Part shown: piece by piece, positions 19,857-31,627 of the stretch
How positions within the stretch are numbered: position 1 is the first letter of the stretch
Layout of the letters: every line of letters starts with the position of its first letter
Assembly (NCBI RefSeq): GCF_000007705.1
Contig: NC_005085.1
Span: 3,729,752 to 3,793,751 of the forward strand
Source of the DNA: Chromobacterium violaceum ATCC 12472
GTDB lineage: Bacteria; Pseudomonadota; Gammaproteobacteria; Burkholderiales; Chromobacteriaceae
Direction of reading: 5' to 3'
DNA length: 64,000 nt
Notes under the pieces: model-generated
What the model was told of the DNA's origin: nothing
Seen by the model: the letters and a program-made list of their open reading frames with translations, nothing else
Database searches by the model: none
Made by a program: the position numbers and the translations under genes

Positions 19857-20528
19857 ATGAAACTGTTAGCCCTGGACACCTCCACCACCTATCTGTCGCT
19901 GGCCCTGAGCGTCGGCGGCGACACGCTCGCCTTCCACCAGTGCGTGGAACAGAAGCATGCCGAACGCACGCTGCCAGAAGTGTCGCGCCTGCTCGCCGAA
20001 GCCGGCGTCGCGCTGGGCGAGCTGGATGGCATCGTGTTCGGACAGGGTCCCGGCTCATTCACCGGACTGCGCATCGCTTGCGGCATCGCCCAAGGCCTGG
20101 CCTACTCCGCCGACCTGCCCGTCACCGCTATTCCGACGCTGGACAACCTTGCCTGGCAGGCTGGCGAAGGTGTGGTCCAGGTCTGTTTCGACGCCCGCAT
20201 GCAACAGGTTTACAGCGCGCTGTACCGCACCGGCGCCGACTGGGAACGGCTAGGCCCGATCTCCGTCGTCTCGCCCGAGGACGTGCGCCTGCCGGAAGAC
20301 GCCACGCTGCTGGCCGGCGACGGCTTCGACAGCTACCCGCAACTGCTGGCCGACGCGCGCCGGGCGCTGCCGCTGTCGCCGCACCCGCGCCCGCACGCCG
20401 CCGCCTACATCCGCCTGGCCGAAAGCGGCCGCTATCCGGCGCGACATCCGCGCGAAGCCGAGCTGCTCTATGTGCGCAACAAGGTGGCGCTGACCTCGGT
20501 CGAACAACAGCAGGCGCGCAGCCGATGA
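19857..20528 (+). CDS. tsaB: tRNA threonylcarbamoyladenosine biosynthesis protein TsaB
   Basis: 223-aa ASKHA-fold protein that partners TsaD and TsaE in making t6A37 on ANN-decoding tRNAs. N-terminal LLALDTSTTYLSLAL and the GQGPGSFTGLRIACGIAQGLA loop are the family signature. TsaB lacks the metal-binding residues of TsaD. Start at ATG 19857; the stop overlaps rimI by ATGA. The order tsaB-rimI-uracil glycosylase, each joined by a 4-bp overlap, implies translational coupling. Confidence 0.95.
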   Translation: MKLLALDTSTTYLSLALSVGGDTLAFHQCVEQKHAERTLPEVSRLLAEAGVALGELDGIVFGQGPGSFTGLRIACGIAQGLAYSADLPVTAIPTLDNLAWQAGEGVVQVCFDARMQQVYSALYRTGADWERLGPISVVSPEDVRLPEDATLLAGDGFDSYPQLLADARRALPLSPHPRPHAAAYIRLAESGRYPARHPREAELLYVRNKVALTSVEQQQARSR

Positions 20529-20968
20529 GCACGGTCCGCCTGTTCAGGCCCGCCGATCCCCAGCCGCTGGCCGATCTGGAGCAACAGGCCACGCCGCACC
20601 CATGGCGCGTCGGCCAGTACCGCGACAGCCTGGCCGCCGGCTACCCCTGTTACGGCCTGTTCGGCGATGACGGCTCGCTGATGGGCTTCGCGCTGATCAT
20701 GCGCGTGCTGGACGAGGCGGAAATCCTCAACATTGTGATCGCCAAGGCGCACCAGGGCCAGGGCTTCGGCCAGCAACTGATGCAGGCCATGCTGCAGAAC
20801 CTGCGTGAAGACTGCTGCCGCCGGCTGTTTCTGGAAGTGCGGGAAAGCAATGCCCCGGCGCGCAGGCTCTACCAACGCTGCGGCTTCCATCAATGCGGGT
20901 TGCGCAAGAATTATTACCCGATCAGCGGCGGCCGCGAACACGCGATCCTGATGGAGGCGTCGCTATGA
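20525..20968 (+). CDS. rimI: Ribosomal protein S18 alanine N-acetyltransferase RimI
   Basis: 147-aa GNAT enzyme. The acetyl-CoA loop is visible as VIAKAHQGQGFGQQLM and the C-terminal half as LEVRESNAPARRLYQRCGF followed by NYYP, both hallmarks of RimI. It acetylates the N-terminal alanine of S18. ATG 20525 overlaps the tsaB stop, and its own stop overlaps the next gene by ATGA. The tsaB-rimI pairing is common in proteobacteria and supports the call. Confidence 0.94.
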   Translation: MSTVRLFRPADPQPLADLEQQATPHPWRVGQYRDSLAAGYPCYGLFGDDGSLMGFALIMRVLDEAEILNIVIAKAHQGQGFGQQLMQAMLQNLREDCCRRLFLEVRESNAPARRLYQRCGFHQCGLRKNYYPISGGREHAILMEASL

Positions 20969-21807
20969 GCCGCGCCAGCCTGCTGCAACAGGAAATGGGC
21001 CTGGGGCCGGCCTGGATGGCGCGTGGAGGGTGGTTCGAACAACACCCGGCGCAGCGGCTGCGCGAACAGACGCAGGCGGACGATGCGGAATCAGGCATGC
21101 CCGATCCCGCCCTGGAGCCGCGCTCGCTCATCCCAGCCCCGCAGGAGACCGCCTCGGTCGCTCCGCCGGCTTCCAACTTCTCGCCCCCTGAGCAACCGCA
21201 GCCGGCGGCGGAGCCGCTGCGCGCCGAAGTCGCAACAGAATCCCCGCTGTTGGACTGGCCGCAACTGCAGCGCAAGGTGTCCGACTGCCAGGACTGCCGC
21301 CTGTGCGAGACTCGCACCCAGACGGTGTTCGGCCGCGGCAATCCGCAAGCCCGCTGGATGCTGATAGGAGAAGCGCCGGGCGAGAACGAGGACCGGCAAG
21401 GCCTGCCTTTCGTCGGCCGCGCCGGCCAGTTGCTGGACAATATGCTGTCGGCCGCCGGCCTGGACCGGGAGCAGGATGTCTATATCGCCAACGTGCTCAA
21501 ATGCCGCCCGCCAGGCAACCGCAATCCCGCGCCGGACGAAATCGCCGCCTGCAACGGCTACCTGCTGCAGCAGATCCGGCATATCCAGCCGACCCTGATC
21601 GTCGCGTTGGGCCGCTTCGCCGCCCAGACGCTGCTTGAGACCGAGAGCTCCATCGGCCGGCTGCGCGGCAAGGTGCACCGCTATCAAGGGCTACCGCTGG
21701 TGGTCAGCTACCATCCCGCCTACCTGCTGCGCAACCAACCCGACAAGGCCAAAGCCTGGCAGGATCTGCTGCTGGCCCGCAAGGTATTCCTTCAAGCCAG
21801 TTCCTGA
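20965..21807 (+). CDS. Uracil-DNA glycosylase, family 4 (Fe-S type)
   Basis: 280 aa. After a Pro-rich, unconserved N-terminal 90 residues comes the catalytic domain: IGEAPGENEDRQGLPFVGRAG (motif A), then KCRPPGNRNPAPDE, and SYHPAYLLR (motif B). Cysteines in CQDCRLC and KCRPPGN, with one further Cys, fit the [4Fe-4S] ligands of family 4 enzymes. It removes uracil from DNA at the start of base-excision repair. Starts inside the rimI stop (ATGA). The N-terminal extension is longer than in thermophile family members and is probably disordered. Confidence 0.92.
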   Translation: MSRASLLQQEMGLGPAWMARGGWFEQHPAQRLREQTQADDAESGMPDPALEPRSLIPAPQETASVAPPASNFSPPEQPQPAAEPLRAEVATESPLLDWPQLQRKVSDCQDCRLCETRTQTVFGRGNPQARWMLIGEAPGENEDRQGLPFVGRAGQLLDNMLSAAGLDREQDVYIANVLKCRPPGNRNPAPDEIAACNGYLLQQIRHIQPTLIVALGRFAAQTLLETESSIGRLRGKVHRYQGLPLVVSYHPAYLLRNQPDKAKAWQDLLLARKVFLQASS

Positions 21808-21824
21808 AAACCGGCTTGATCGAA

Positions 21825-21862
21825 AACGACAAAGGCCAGTCATGAGACTGGCCTTTGTCGTT
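21825..21862. terminator. Strong bidirectional hairpin after the tsaB-rimI-UDG operon
   Basis: 17-bp perfect stem, AACGACAAAGGCCAGTC paired across an ATGA loop, 17 bp after the glycosylase stop. Confidence 0.8.
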
Positions 21863-21892
21863 TCGCGCACTGCCGGCGGAACACCGCCAGTC

Positions 21893-21927
21893 AAATAAAA
21901 AACCCTTCTCCGTGCACCAGAGAAGGG
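21893..21927 (-). terminator. Intrinsic terminator of rpmB-rpmG
   Basis: Minus strand: stem CCCTTCTC/GAGAAGGG followed by TTTTTTATTT, 24 bp past the rpmG stop. Confidence 0.8.
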
Positions 21928-21951
21928 CTCTTCAACCTACCGAAAACCAGC

Positions 21952-22107
21952 TTATTTCAGCTTGGTTTCTTTGTACAGAACGTGCTTGCGGGCGACGGGA
22001 TCGAACTTCTTGATCTCCATCTTTTCCGGCATGGTGCGCTTGTTCTTGGTGGTGGTGTAGAAGTGGCCGGTGCCAGCGCTGGATTCCAGCTTGATCTTGT
22101 CGCGCAT
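21952..22107 (-). CDS. rpmG: 50S ribosomal protein L33
   Basis: 51-aa basic protein starting [20 protein letters not shown] and ending [10 protein letters not shown]. This is the cysteine-free (zinc-independent) L33 type of proteobacteria. ATG 22107, 34 bp downstream of rpmB, same operon as in most bacteria; terminator follows. Confidence 0.97.
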   Translation of the reverse strand: MRDKIKLESSAGTGHFYTTTKNKRTMPEKMEIKKFDPVARKHVLYKETKLK

Positions 22108-22141
22108 GATGTATACCTCAGTGCTTTATCTGGTTGACCGC

Positions 22142-22375
22142 TTAGATCTCGCCGCGAGCGCGCAGATCAGCCAGCACTACATCGATGCCCACCTTGTCGA
22201 TGGTACGCAGTGCAGCGTTGGATACGCGCAGGCGCACCCAGCGGTTTTCGCTTTCCACCCAGAACTTGCGATATTGCAGGTTCGGCAGGAAACGACGTTT
22301 AGTCTTGTTGTTGGCGTGGGAAACGTTGTTCCCGGTCATCGGACGCTTGCCGGTGACTTTGCAAACACGCGCCAT
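22142..22375 (-). CDS. rpmB: 50S ribosomal protein L28
   Basis: 77 aa: [20 protein letters not shown], then [12 protein letters not shown], typical proteobacterial L28 without the zinc-finger CxxC pair. GGGAG lies seven bases before ATG 22375. First gene of rpmB-rpmG. Confidence 0.98.
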   Translation of the reverse strand: MARVCKVTGKRPMTGNNVSHANNKTKRRFLPNLQYRKFWVESENRWVRLRVSNAALRTIDKVGIDVVLADLRARGEI

Positions 22376-22406
22376 GGTTAAACTCCCAAAACCGGTAAAA
22401 GCTGGC

Positions 22407-22436
22407 TTTATAACATAGAAAAAGCCAGTAATTCAA
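22407..22436 (-). promoter_or_regulatory. Candidate sigma-70 promoter of rpmB-rpmG
   Basis: Minus strand TTGAAT, 18-bp spacer, TATAAA, about 32 nt before the rpmB ATG. An inverted repeat CTGGCTTT/AAAGCCAG overlaps the spacer and -10 and could fold in a transcript or act as an operator. Confidence 0.6.
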
Positions 22437-22626
22437 GCGGAACGCGCACCCGACTGACAGACGGGCGCGCTCTCTTAATGAAACAGTCGGCGGGCATTGT
22501 AACGGATTCACAACAGCTGCGCGAGCTTTATCGCCGGCCGTCTATAGTGAGTGTTGCATTCTGCGCCGCAGACGGGGCCGCAACAAGATGCAGCAAGTGA
22601 TTCAACTTCGTCCGATTTCAGGGTAA

Positions 22627-24297
<1,671 letters not shown>

Positions 24298-24386
24298 TTG
24301 GCAATTGCTGACCACGCTCAATGCGCCCCATGAGCGTGCGCAGCACAATCCCAAGCTGAGCACTTGCTGTAACACACAGCTGGTAA

Positions 24387-25737
<1,351 letters not shown>

Positions 25738-25741
25738 TTGC

Positions 25742-26044
25742 ATGCGCTGGCTGACCGTGACCCTGGTAACCGTGATCCTCGCCCTGCAATGGCCGCTTTG
25801 GTTCGGCAAGGGCAGTTGGCTCAGGGTCTGGCAGCTGGACAAGCAGCTGCAGGAACAGCGGGCGACCACCCAAAAGCTGGTCGCCCGCAACGCCGCCCTG
25901 GATGCAGAAGTGCGCGATCTGAAACAAGGCAGTGACGCGATCGAGGAAAGAGCTAGGAACGAGCTTGGCATGATCCGCAACGGCGAAGTGTTTTTCCAGT
26001 TGCTCGATCCAAGCAAGAACCCCTCCCGGGCGAGTCACCGATAA
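25742..26044 (+). CDS. ftsB: Cell division protein FtsB
   Basis: 100-aa bitopic membrane protein: TM about residues 4-20 ([17 protein letters not shown]), a periplasmic leucine-zipper-like coiled coil (about 28-65), then the conserved [17 protein letters not shown]. It forms the FtsQ-FtsB-FtsL divisome complex. It begins 4 bp after the eno stop; eno-ftsB is a common proteobacterial order. The eno stop region doubles as its ribosome-site context, so coupling is likely. Confidence 0.94.
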
Positions 26045-26107
26045 CGTACACTCACCCACCGATAACCGATGATGGCAGGCCGCCTTAAAAGCACCAAGGT
26101 TTGGGCA

Positions 26108-27883
26108 ATGACGACACAGAACCCCATCGAAGTGGCAAGAGAAACGTTGAAGCAGCTATCGACGCGCAAGCTGCTTCCGACACCGGAAAACTTCGAGCGG
26201 GTCTACCATGAGTTGACGCAAACCCCGATGGGGCGCGACAACAAGCTGGCGGTGCTGCTGTTGCGGGCGCTGGAAACGCTGCCCCAGGACAATGTCCAGG
26301 CCAAGGTCACCATGACCCGCCTGCGCCAGGTGCTGGACGAAAACCGCTGGGAACAAGCGCCGCAGCTGATCATCGACTTCCTGCGCGGCATCTTCTCCGC
26401 CCAGCAACTGGCCCAGAGCTGGGGCCAGTTGATCCAGAACCTGATCAAGAGCTGGGACCTGCGCCAGCCGGACCTGCCCCAGCACCACAAGCAGAGCACG
26501 CTGGAACGCGTGCTGATCAACTTCGGCAACCAGCCGGAGGAGCTGAACCAGAAGCTGGTCGCCCTGCTGCAGAACTGGAACGCCTCGCCGTCCAGCCGCG
26601 ATCTCCCCCCGCCCGAGCCGCTGCCCGCGCTTGACGGCGCCGACGAAGCCGCGAGCGACGCCTCCGGCAGCTGGCAGGCCTGGCAGCGCACCCTGGCTTT
26701 CGCCCTCAAGCACGGACTGGAACCGCGCCTGTCCGACTATCCCGACCTGGTGGATGGACTGGAGTCGCTGCTGCAGGAGCTGGAGGGCATCGCCGACGAT
26801 CCCAGCCTGAACGTGTTCATGCCCAAGCTGCGGGCCTTCATGATCAAGCTGGAGCTGCAGTCGCAGCAGGAAGGGCGCCTGGCCACCGGCCTCGCCAACC
26901 TGCTGAAGCTGATGCTGGACAACGTCGCCGAGCTGAACCGCTCCGACGAATACCTGCTCGGCCAGGTCGGCTCCTTGCAGGAAATCCTGTCGCACGAGCC
27001 GCTGTCGATGCAGCAGATCTACCAGCTGGAAACCAGCCTGAAAGAGGTCATCCGCAAGCAGGGCATGTTGAAGAGCTCGCTGGACGAAGCCGCCAGCTCG
27101 CTGCGCGCATTGCTGGACCGCTTCGTCAGCCGGCTGGCGCTGATGACCGACAGCACCGACGAATTCCACGGCAAGATCCAGGCGCACAGCGAAAAGCTGA
27201 AACAGATGCCCAATGTGGACGAATTGGGCGGCATCATCGGCTCGCTGATGGAGGACACCTCCATCATGCAACTGGACCTGACCCGTTCCCGCGACGAACT
27301 GGTCTCCGCCAAGGAACAGGTGGAGGCGGCCGAACACCGCATCCGCGAACTGGAAACCGCGCTGGAAGCCGCCAGCGCCAAGGTGAAGGAAGACCAGCTG
27401 ACCGGCGCCTACAACCGCCGCGGCCTGGCCGAATACTTCCAGCGCGAGATCGGCCGCGCCGAACGCACCGCCGCGCCGCTGTCCATCGCGCTGATCGACG
27501 TCGACAACTTCAAGCAGCTGAACGACCGCTACGGCCACCTGGCCGGCGACGACGCGTTGAAATACCTGGTGGACACCATCAAGCACAGCCTGCGCCCGGC
27601 CGACATCGTCGCCCGCTTCGGCGGCGAGGAGTTCGTGATCCTGATGCCGGACACGCCGGAGACCGAGGCGGTGCAGACCGTGCAGCGTCTGCAGCGCGAA
27701 CTGACCAAGACCTTCTTCCTGGCCAATAACGACAAACTGTTGATCACCTTCAGCGCCGGCGTCGCCCGCTGGCATCTGGGCGAGCAGGAGTCCGACGTGC
27801 TGGAGCGCGCCGACCACGCGATGTACCAGGCCAAGATCAACGGCAAGAACCGCGTCTGCTCGGCCGAGGACATGCCCGGCTGA
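26108..27883 (+). CDS. GGDEF diguanylate cyclase with long helical N-terminus
   Basis: 591 aa, apparently soluble. Residues 1-420 are helical with coiled coil near 370-420 (QVEAAEHRIRELETALEAASAK). The C-terminal GGDEF domain (about 425-585) has the active motif GGEEF and an intact RxxD inhibitory site five residues before it (RPADIVARFGGEEF), so c-di-GMP synthesis with product inhibition is expected. DQLTGAYNRRGL opens the domain. Start at ATG 26108 (MTTQNPIEV); ATG 26069 is an in-frame alternative with a poorer ribosome site. The N-terminal region resembles that of other betaproteobacterial cyclases but its ligand is unknown. Confidence 0.92.
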   Translation: MTTQNPIEVARETLKQLSTRKLLPTPENFERVYHELTQTPMGRDNKLAVLLLRALETLPQDNVQAKVTMTRLRQVLDENRWEQAPQLIIDFLRGIFSAQQLAQSWGQLIQNLIKSWDLRQPDLPQHHKQSTLERVLINFGNQPEELNQKLVALLQNWNASPSSRDLPPPEPLPALDGADEAASDASGSWQAWQRTLAFALKHGLEPRLSDYPDLVDGLESLLQELEGIADDPSLNVFMPKLRAFMIKLELQSQQEGRLATGLANLLKLMLDNVAELNRSDEYLLGQVGSLQEILSHEPLSMQQIYQLETSLKEVIRKQGMLKSSLDEAASSLRALLDRFVSRLALMTDSTDEFHGKIQAHSEKLKQMPNVDELGGIIGSLMEDTSIMQLDLTRSRDELVSAKEQVEAAEHRIRELETALEAASAKVKEDQLTGAYNRRGLAEYFQREIGRAERTAAPLSIALIDVDNFKQLNDRYGHLAGDDALKYLVDTIKHSLRPADIVARFGGEEFVILMPDTPETEAVQTVQRLQRELTKTFFLANNDKLLITFSAGVARWHLGEQESDVLERADHAMYQAKINGKNRVCSAEDMPG

Positions 27884-27900
27884 CCAGCCCGTTGGCCAAT

Positions 27901-27934
27901 AAAAAAAGGATGGCTTCCAGGCCATCCTTTTTTT
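27901..27934. terminator. Bidirectional intrinsic terminator
   Basis: AAAAAAAGGATGGC...GCCATCCTTTTTTT, A-tract and T-tract on either side, between convergent cyclase and rnfH genes. Confidence 0.9.
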
Positions 27935-27951
27935 GTTTCCACCCGCCGGAC

Positions 27952-28254
27952 TCAGCCGCCCTTTTTCATCCTCTTCCCGGCTTCGGCGCGCTGTCTGCGC
28001 ACCTCTTTCGGATCGGCCAGCAGCGGGCGGTAGATCTCCACCCTGTCATGCTCGCGCAGCGCGGCGTCTGGCTTGGCGGCCTTGCCGAACACGCCCAGCT
28101 TCAACGCGGTCCGATCCAACTCCGGACACGCCTCCAGAATGCCTGACGCGAGCGCCGCGTCCAGCGCCGTCGCGCCCGCCGGCAGGGTCAACGCCACCAG
28201 CCACTGCCGGTCCGGCCTGGCATAGGCCACTTCCACGCTCAGCTTTTCAGTCAT
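27952..28254 (-). CDS. rnfH: RnfH family protein (UPF0125)
   Basis: 100-aa beta-grasp protein: SVEVAYARPDRQWLVALTLPAGATA, then LKLGVFGKAAKPDAALREHDRVEIYRPL, matching the RnfH/YfjF family. E. coli's homologue has been described as RatB, the companion of RatA; the biochemical role is unclear. ATG 28254 overlaps the ratA end by 8 bp. The Lys/Arg-rich C-terminus is typical. Confidence 0.9.
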   Translation of the reverse strand: MTEKLSVEVAYARPDRQWLVALTLPAGATALDAALASGILEACPELDRTALKLGVFGKAAKPDAALREHDRVEIYRPLLADPKEVRRQRAEAGKRMKKGG

Positions 28255-28684
28255 CGCCGTACTTCCTGTCCGCTTCCTTGATGAAGGCATCCACCAGCGT
28301 GCCCGAGATATGGCCGAACACCGGACCGATCAATTTCTCCAGAATGCGGCTGGAAAACTGGTAGCGCAGGCTGAACTCGATCTTGCAGCCGAACTCGCCC
28401 AGCGGCTTGAAGTGCCACAGCCCTTCCAGCAGCTCGAACGGCCCTTCCACCAGCTCCATCTTGATCGATTCGTTCTCGACGTTGTGGTTGCGGGTGGTGA
28501 ATTGCTGGCGCACCTTCAGGTAATCGATGTGCAGGCTGGCCACCACCTGGCCGCCGTCGCGCGACAGCACCTCGGCCTTGCCGCACCAGGGCAGAAAGCG
28601 GCTGTAATGTTCGATATCGTCCACCAGCGCGTACATCTGCGCCGGCGTGTGCGCCACCAGGACGCTCTTTTCGACATGCTGCAT
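28247..28684 (-). CDS. ratA: RatA / COQ10-like START-domain protein
   Basis: 145-aa polyketide-cyclase/START fold: MQHVEKSVLVAHTPAQMYALVDDIEHY, FLPWCGKAEVL, LWHFKPLG. The family is reported both as ribosome-association toxin RatA (blocks 70S formation) and as a coenzyme-Q binding homologue of COQ10; the sequence does not choose between them. ATG 28684 is used because the family starts there; upstream in-frame sequence is unconserved. Divergent from smpB, an arrangement conserved across proteobacteria. Confidence 0.92.
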   Translation of the reverse strand: MQHVEKSVLVAHTPAQMYALVDDIEHYSRFLPWCGKAEVLSRDGGQVVASLHIDYLKVRQQFTTRNHNVENESIKMELVEGPFELLEGLWHFKPLGEFGCKIEFSLRYQFSSRILEKLIGPVFGHISGTLVDAFIKEADRKYGDD

Positions 28685-28884
28685 CGGCAAAAAACCCGGT
28701 CCGGCCGGGGTCTCGGAACTGACAATCAAGCCGCAATTCTAACAAAAAGCGCCGCCCGCCGCCCGCCCGGCCTTCAAGCCGCCGGCACGGCCAAGTCCTT
28801 TCACATCAAACCACTGAAAAGGCAGGATTTTGGTTGCGGGCCGGCTTCTGATACAATGTCGGATTCAAAGGAACTCACCGTCAC

Positions 28885-29340
28885 ATGAGCATCATCCAGA
28901 ACCGCAAGGCTTTCCACGACTACTTCATCGAGGAAAAACTCGAGGCCGGGCTTGTGCTGGAAGGGTGGGAAGTCAAGGCGATCCGCGCCGGCCGCGTACA
29001 GCTGAAGGAAAGCTACGTCGACTGGAAGAACGGCGCCTTCTGGCTGATCGGCTGCCACATCACCCCGCTGCAGTCCGCCTCCACCCATGTCAAGCCGGAC
29101 CCGGTGCGTCCGCGCAAGCTCCTGATGTCCCAGGCCGAGATCAACCGCTTCATCGGCAAGGTCGAACGCGCCGGCTACACCATGATGGCGCTGGACCTGC
29201 ATTACACCAAGGGCAACGTCAAGGCCGAGGTCGGCCTGGCCAAGGGCAAGAAGCTGCACGACAAGCGCGACACTGAAAAAGACCGCGAATGGCAACGCGA
29301 AAAACAGCGCGTGATGAAGAACCAGCGGGGCGCGGCATGA
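28885..29340 (+). CDS. smpB: SsrA-binding protein SmpB
   Basis: 151 aa. [38 protein letters not shown] and the C-terminal basic tail [19 protein letters not shown] define SmpB. It binds tmRNA and delivers it to stalled ribosomes in trans-translation; the tail enters the mRNA channel. A TACAAT -10-like hexamer lies about 30 bp upstream (28852-28857). The stop overlaps the next gene by ATGA. The ssrA gene itself is not in this window. Confidence 0.97.
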   Translation: MSIIQNRKAFHDYFIEEKLEAGLVLEGWEVKAIRAGRVQLKESYVDWKNGAFWLIGCHITPLQSASTHVKPDPVRPRKLLMSQAEINRFIGKVERAGYTMMALDLHYTKGNVKAEVGLAKGKKLHDKRDTEKDREWQREKQRVMKNQRGAA

Positions 29341-29687
29341 AGCGCGGCGCCGCCCTGCCCATCGCCCTGATCTGCCTGGGCAGCGTCTGGTTCCTGAAAA
29401 GCACCGCCCTGCTGCCCAACACCTCCACCCTGCTCGCCCTGCTGCTGTTCGCGGCGGGCGTGTTGCTATTCGCGCTGGACGGATTCAACAAGTCCACGCT
29501 GGTCACCAGCCCGATGCTGGTCTACGCCGGCGCCAGCGTCTACGCGATAGACCAGCTCGGCCTGCGCGCCACCCATTTCGTGGCGCTGGGCATGGTGCTG
29601 ATGGGCGCGCTGCTGCTGGTCGCGCGCAGCGAGCGCGTGCCGGAGCGCACCGAACCGCGGCGCCGGCTGCCGCCCAGCGAAGACTGA
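29337..29687 (+). CDS. Small multi-pass membrane protein of unknown function
   Basis: 116 aa with about four hydrophobic segments (approximately 7-22, 30-47, 58-72, 80-96) and an Arg/Glu/Pro-rich cytoplasmic tail ([14 protein letters not shown]). ATG 29337 overlaps the smpB stop (ATGA), so it is translationally coupled. No recognised motif. It is likely a real gene because it has no internal stops, has coherent membrane topology, and begins within the smpB stop codon. Confidence 0.7.
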   Translation: MKRGAALPIALICLGSVWFLKSTALLPNTSTLLALLLFAAGVLLFALDGFNKSTLVTSPMLVYAGASVYAIDQLGLRATHFVALGMVLMGALLLVARSERVPERTEPRRRLPPSED

Positions 29688-29763
29688 GCGCGGAAAGCGC
29701 GGAATAATTTTCAGCATTGACGATAATGGCCTTAACGGCCTGCATTACTTTTCAAGGATAGGC

Positions 29764-31341
29764 ATGGACAAGATCCTCATTCTCGACTTCGGCTCCCAGG
29801 TCACCCAGCTGATCGCCCGCCGCGTACGCGAAGCTCACGTTTACTGTGAGCTTCATTCTTTCGACATGCCCATCGAAGAGATCCAGGCCTTCGCGCCCAA
29901 GGCCATCATCCTGTCCGGCGGCCCCAACTCGGTGTATGAATCCGACTACCAGGCCGATCCCAAGCTGTTCGAGCTGGGCGTGCCGGTGCTGGGCATCTGC
30001 TACGGCATGCAGTTCATGGCCCAGACCCTGGGCGGCAAGGTGGAAAGCGGCGACAAGCGCGAGTTCGGCTACGCCCAGATCAAGGCCCGCCACCACTCCA
30101 AGCTGCTGGAAGGCCTGCAGGACCAGATCGACGACGCCGGCAACGGCTTCCTCGACGTGTGGATGAGCCACGGCGACAAGGTGACCCAGCTTCCGGCCGG
30201 CTTCCAGGTGATCGCCGAGACCCCGTCCTGCCCGTACGCGGCGATGGCTGACGAAGCCCGCGGCTTCTACGGCGTGCAGTTCCACCCGGAAGTGACCCAC
30301 ACCAAGCGCGGCACCGAGATGATCCACCGCTTCGTGCTGCACGTGGCCGGCTGCAAGCCCAGCTGGACCATGCCCAACTACATCGACGAAGCGGTGAAGA
30401 AGATCCGCGAGCAAGTCGGCGACGAAGAAGTCATCCTCGGCCTGTCCGGCGGCGTGGACTCCTCGGTGGCCGCCGCGCTGATCCACCGCGCCATCGGCGA
30501 CCAGCTGACCTGCGTCTTCGTCGACCACGGCCTGCTGCGCCTGAACGAAGGCAAGATGGTGATGGAAATGTTCGCCCAGAACCTGGGCGTCAAGGTGGTC
30601 CACGTGCAGGCCGAGGCCGACTTCATGGCCAAGCTGGCCGGCGAGACCGACCCGGAGAAGAAGCGCAAGATCATCGGCGCGGAATTCATCGAAGTGTTCG
30701 ACCGCGAATCCGGCAAGCTGACCAACGCCAAGTGGCTGGCCCAGGGCACCATCTATCCGGACGTGATCGAATCGGCCGGCGCCAAGACCAAGAAGGCGCA
30801 CACCATCAAGAGCCACCACAATGTGGGCGGCCTGCCGGAAGACATGAACCTGAAGCTCTTGGAGCCGCTGCGCGAGCTGTTCAAGGACGAAGTGCGCCAG
30901 CTGGGCGTAGCGCTCGGCCTGCCGCACGACATGGTCTACCGCCACCCGTTCCCGGGCCCGGGCCTGGGCGTGCGCATCCTCGGCGAAGTGAAGAAGGAAT
31001 ACGCGGATCTCTTGCGCCAGGCCGACGCCATCTTCATCGAAGAGCTGCGCAACACCGTGGACGAGAAGACCGGCAAAAACTGGTACGAGCTGACCAGCCA
31101 GGCCTTCGCCGTGTTCCTGCCGGTGAAGTCCGTCGGCGTGATGGGCGACGGCCGCACCTACGACTACGTGGTGGCATTGCGCGCCGTGGTGACCAGCGAC
31201 TTCATGACCGCGCACTGGGCCGAGCTGCCGTACAGCCTGCTGGGCCGCGCCTCCAACCGCATCATCAACGAAGTCCGCGGCATCAACCGCGTGGTCTACG
31301 ACGTCAGCGGCAAGCCGCCAGCGACCATCGAGTGGGAATAA
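29764..31341 (+). CDS. guaA: GMP synthase (glutamine-hydrolysing)
   Basis: 525 aa. N-terminal class I amidotransferase with Cys in [10 protein letters not shown] and His/Glu in [12 protein letters not shown]-pyrophosphatase domain with P-loop [10 protein letters not shown]-terminal dimerisation domain with [13 protein letters not shown]. It aminates XMP to GMP. The start codon follows AAGGATAGGC. guaB is not adjacent in this window. Codons 23-33 are unusually T-ending and lie over a perfect inverted repeat at 29830-29854. Confidence 0.98.
   Translation: MDKILILDFGSQVTQLIARRVREAHVYCELHSFDMPIEEIQAFAPKAIILSGGPNSVYESDYQADPKLFELGVPVLGICYGMQFMAQTLGGKVESGDKREFGYAQIKARHHSKLLEGLQDQIDDAGNGFLDVWMSHGDKVTQLPAGFQVIAETPSCPYAAMADEARGFYGVQFHPEVTHTKRGTEMIHRFVLHVAGCKPSWTMPNYIDEAVKKIREQVGDEEVILGLSGGVDSSVAAALIHRAIGDQLTCVFVDHGLLRLNEGKMVMEMFAQNLGVKVVHVQAEADFMAKLAGETDPEKKRKIIGAEFIEVFDRESGKLTNAKWLAQGTIYPDVIESAGAKTKKAHTIKSHHNVGGLPEDMNLKLLEPLRELFKDEVRQLGVALGLPHDMVYRHPFPGPGLGVRILGEVKKEYADLLRQADAIFIEELRNTVDEKTGKNWYELTSQAFAVFLPVKSVGVMGDGRTYDYVVALRAVVTSDFMTAHWAELPYSLLGRASNRIINEVRGINRVVYDVSGKPPATIEWE
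29830..29854 (+). repeat. Perfect inverted repeat inside the guaA start region
   Basis: GAAGCTCAC, a 7-nt loop, GTGAGCTTC. The stem spans codons about 23-31 of guaA, where T-ending codons replace the gene's usual C/G endings. Confidence 0.7.
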
Positions 31342-31380
31342 ACCATGCGCAGGCGGCCTCGACCGCCTGACTCCGCCAAC

Positions 31381-31405
31381 AGGCCGACCCCGCGTCGGCC
31401 TTTTT
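31381..31405 (+). terminator. Intrinsic terminator of guaA
   Basis: AGGCCGAC/GTCGGCCT stem with 5-nt loop and a T5 tract, 40 bp after the guaA stop. Confidence 0.85.
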
Positions 31406-31627
31406 CATGCTTGCCTGATGCCTCGCCCAACACCGCCAGGCATGGCATCCAGCGCCATCCCCCCTTCCAGCATCAGGATAAAGATGCGATAGGAATATTA
31501 TTATTACCGCAGAATAGCCATCCCGCGCTAAACTGGCGGCCATGCGCGAGCGTGCCTCCGGCCCAAGCCTGGCCCGCTCTTTACCATCGCGATGCCGCCT
31601 GCCGGCATTCCAAGCACGTGATTGACC

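Noticed and set aside
22107-22142. Additional small gene in the 34-bp gap between rpmB and rpmG
   Set aside because: The gap only holds the ribosome-binding context of rpmG.
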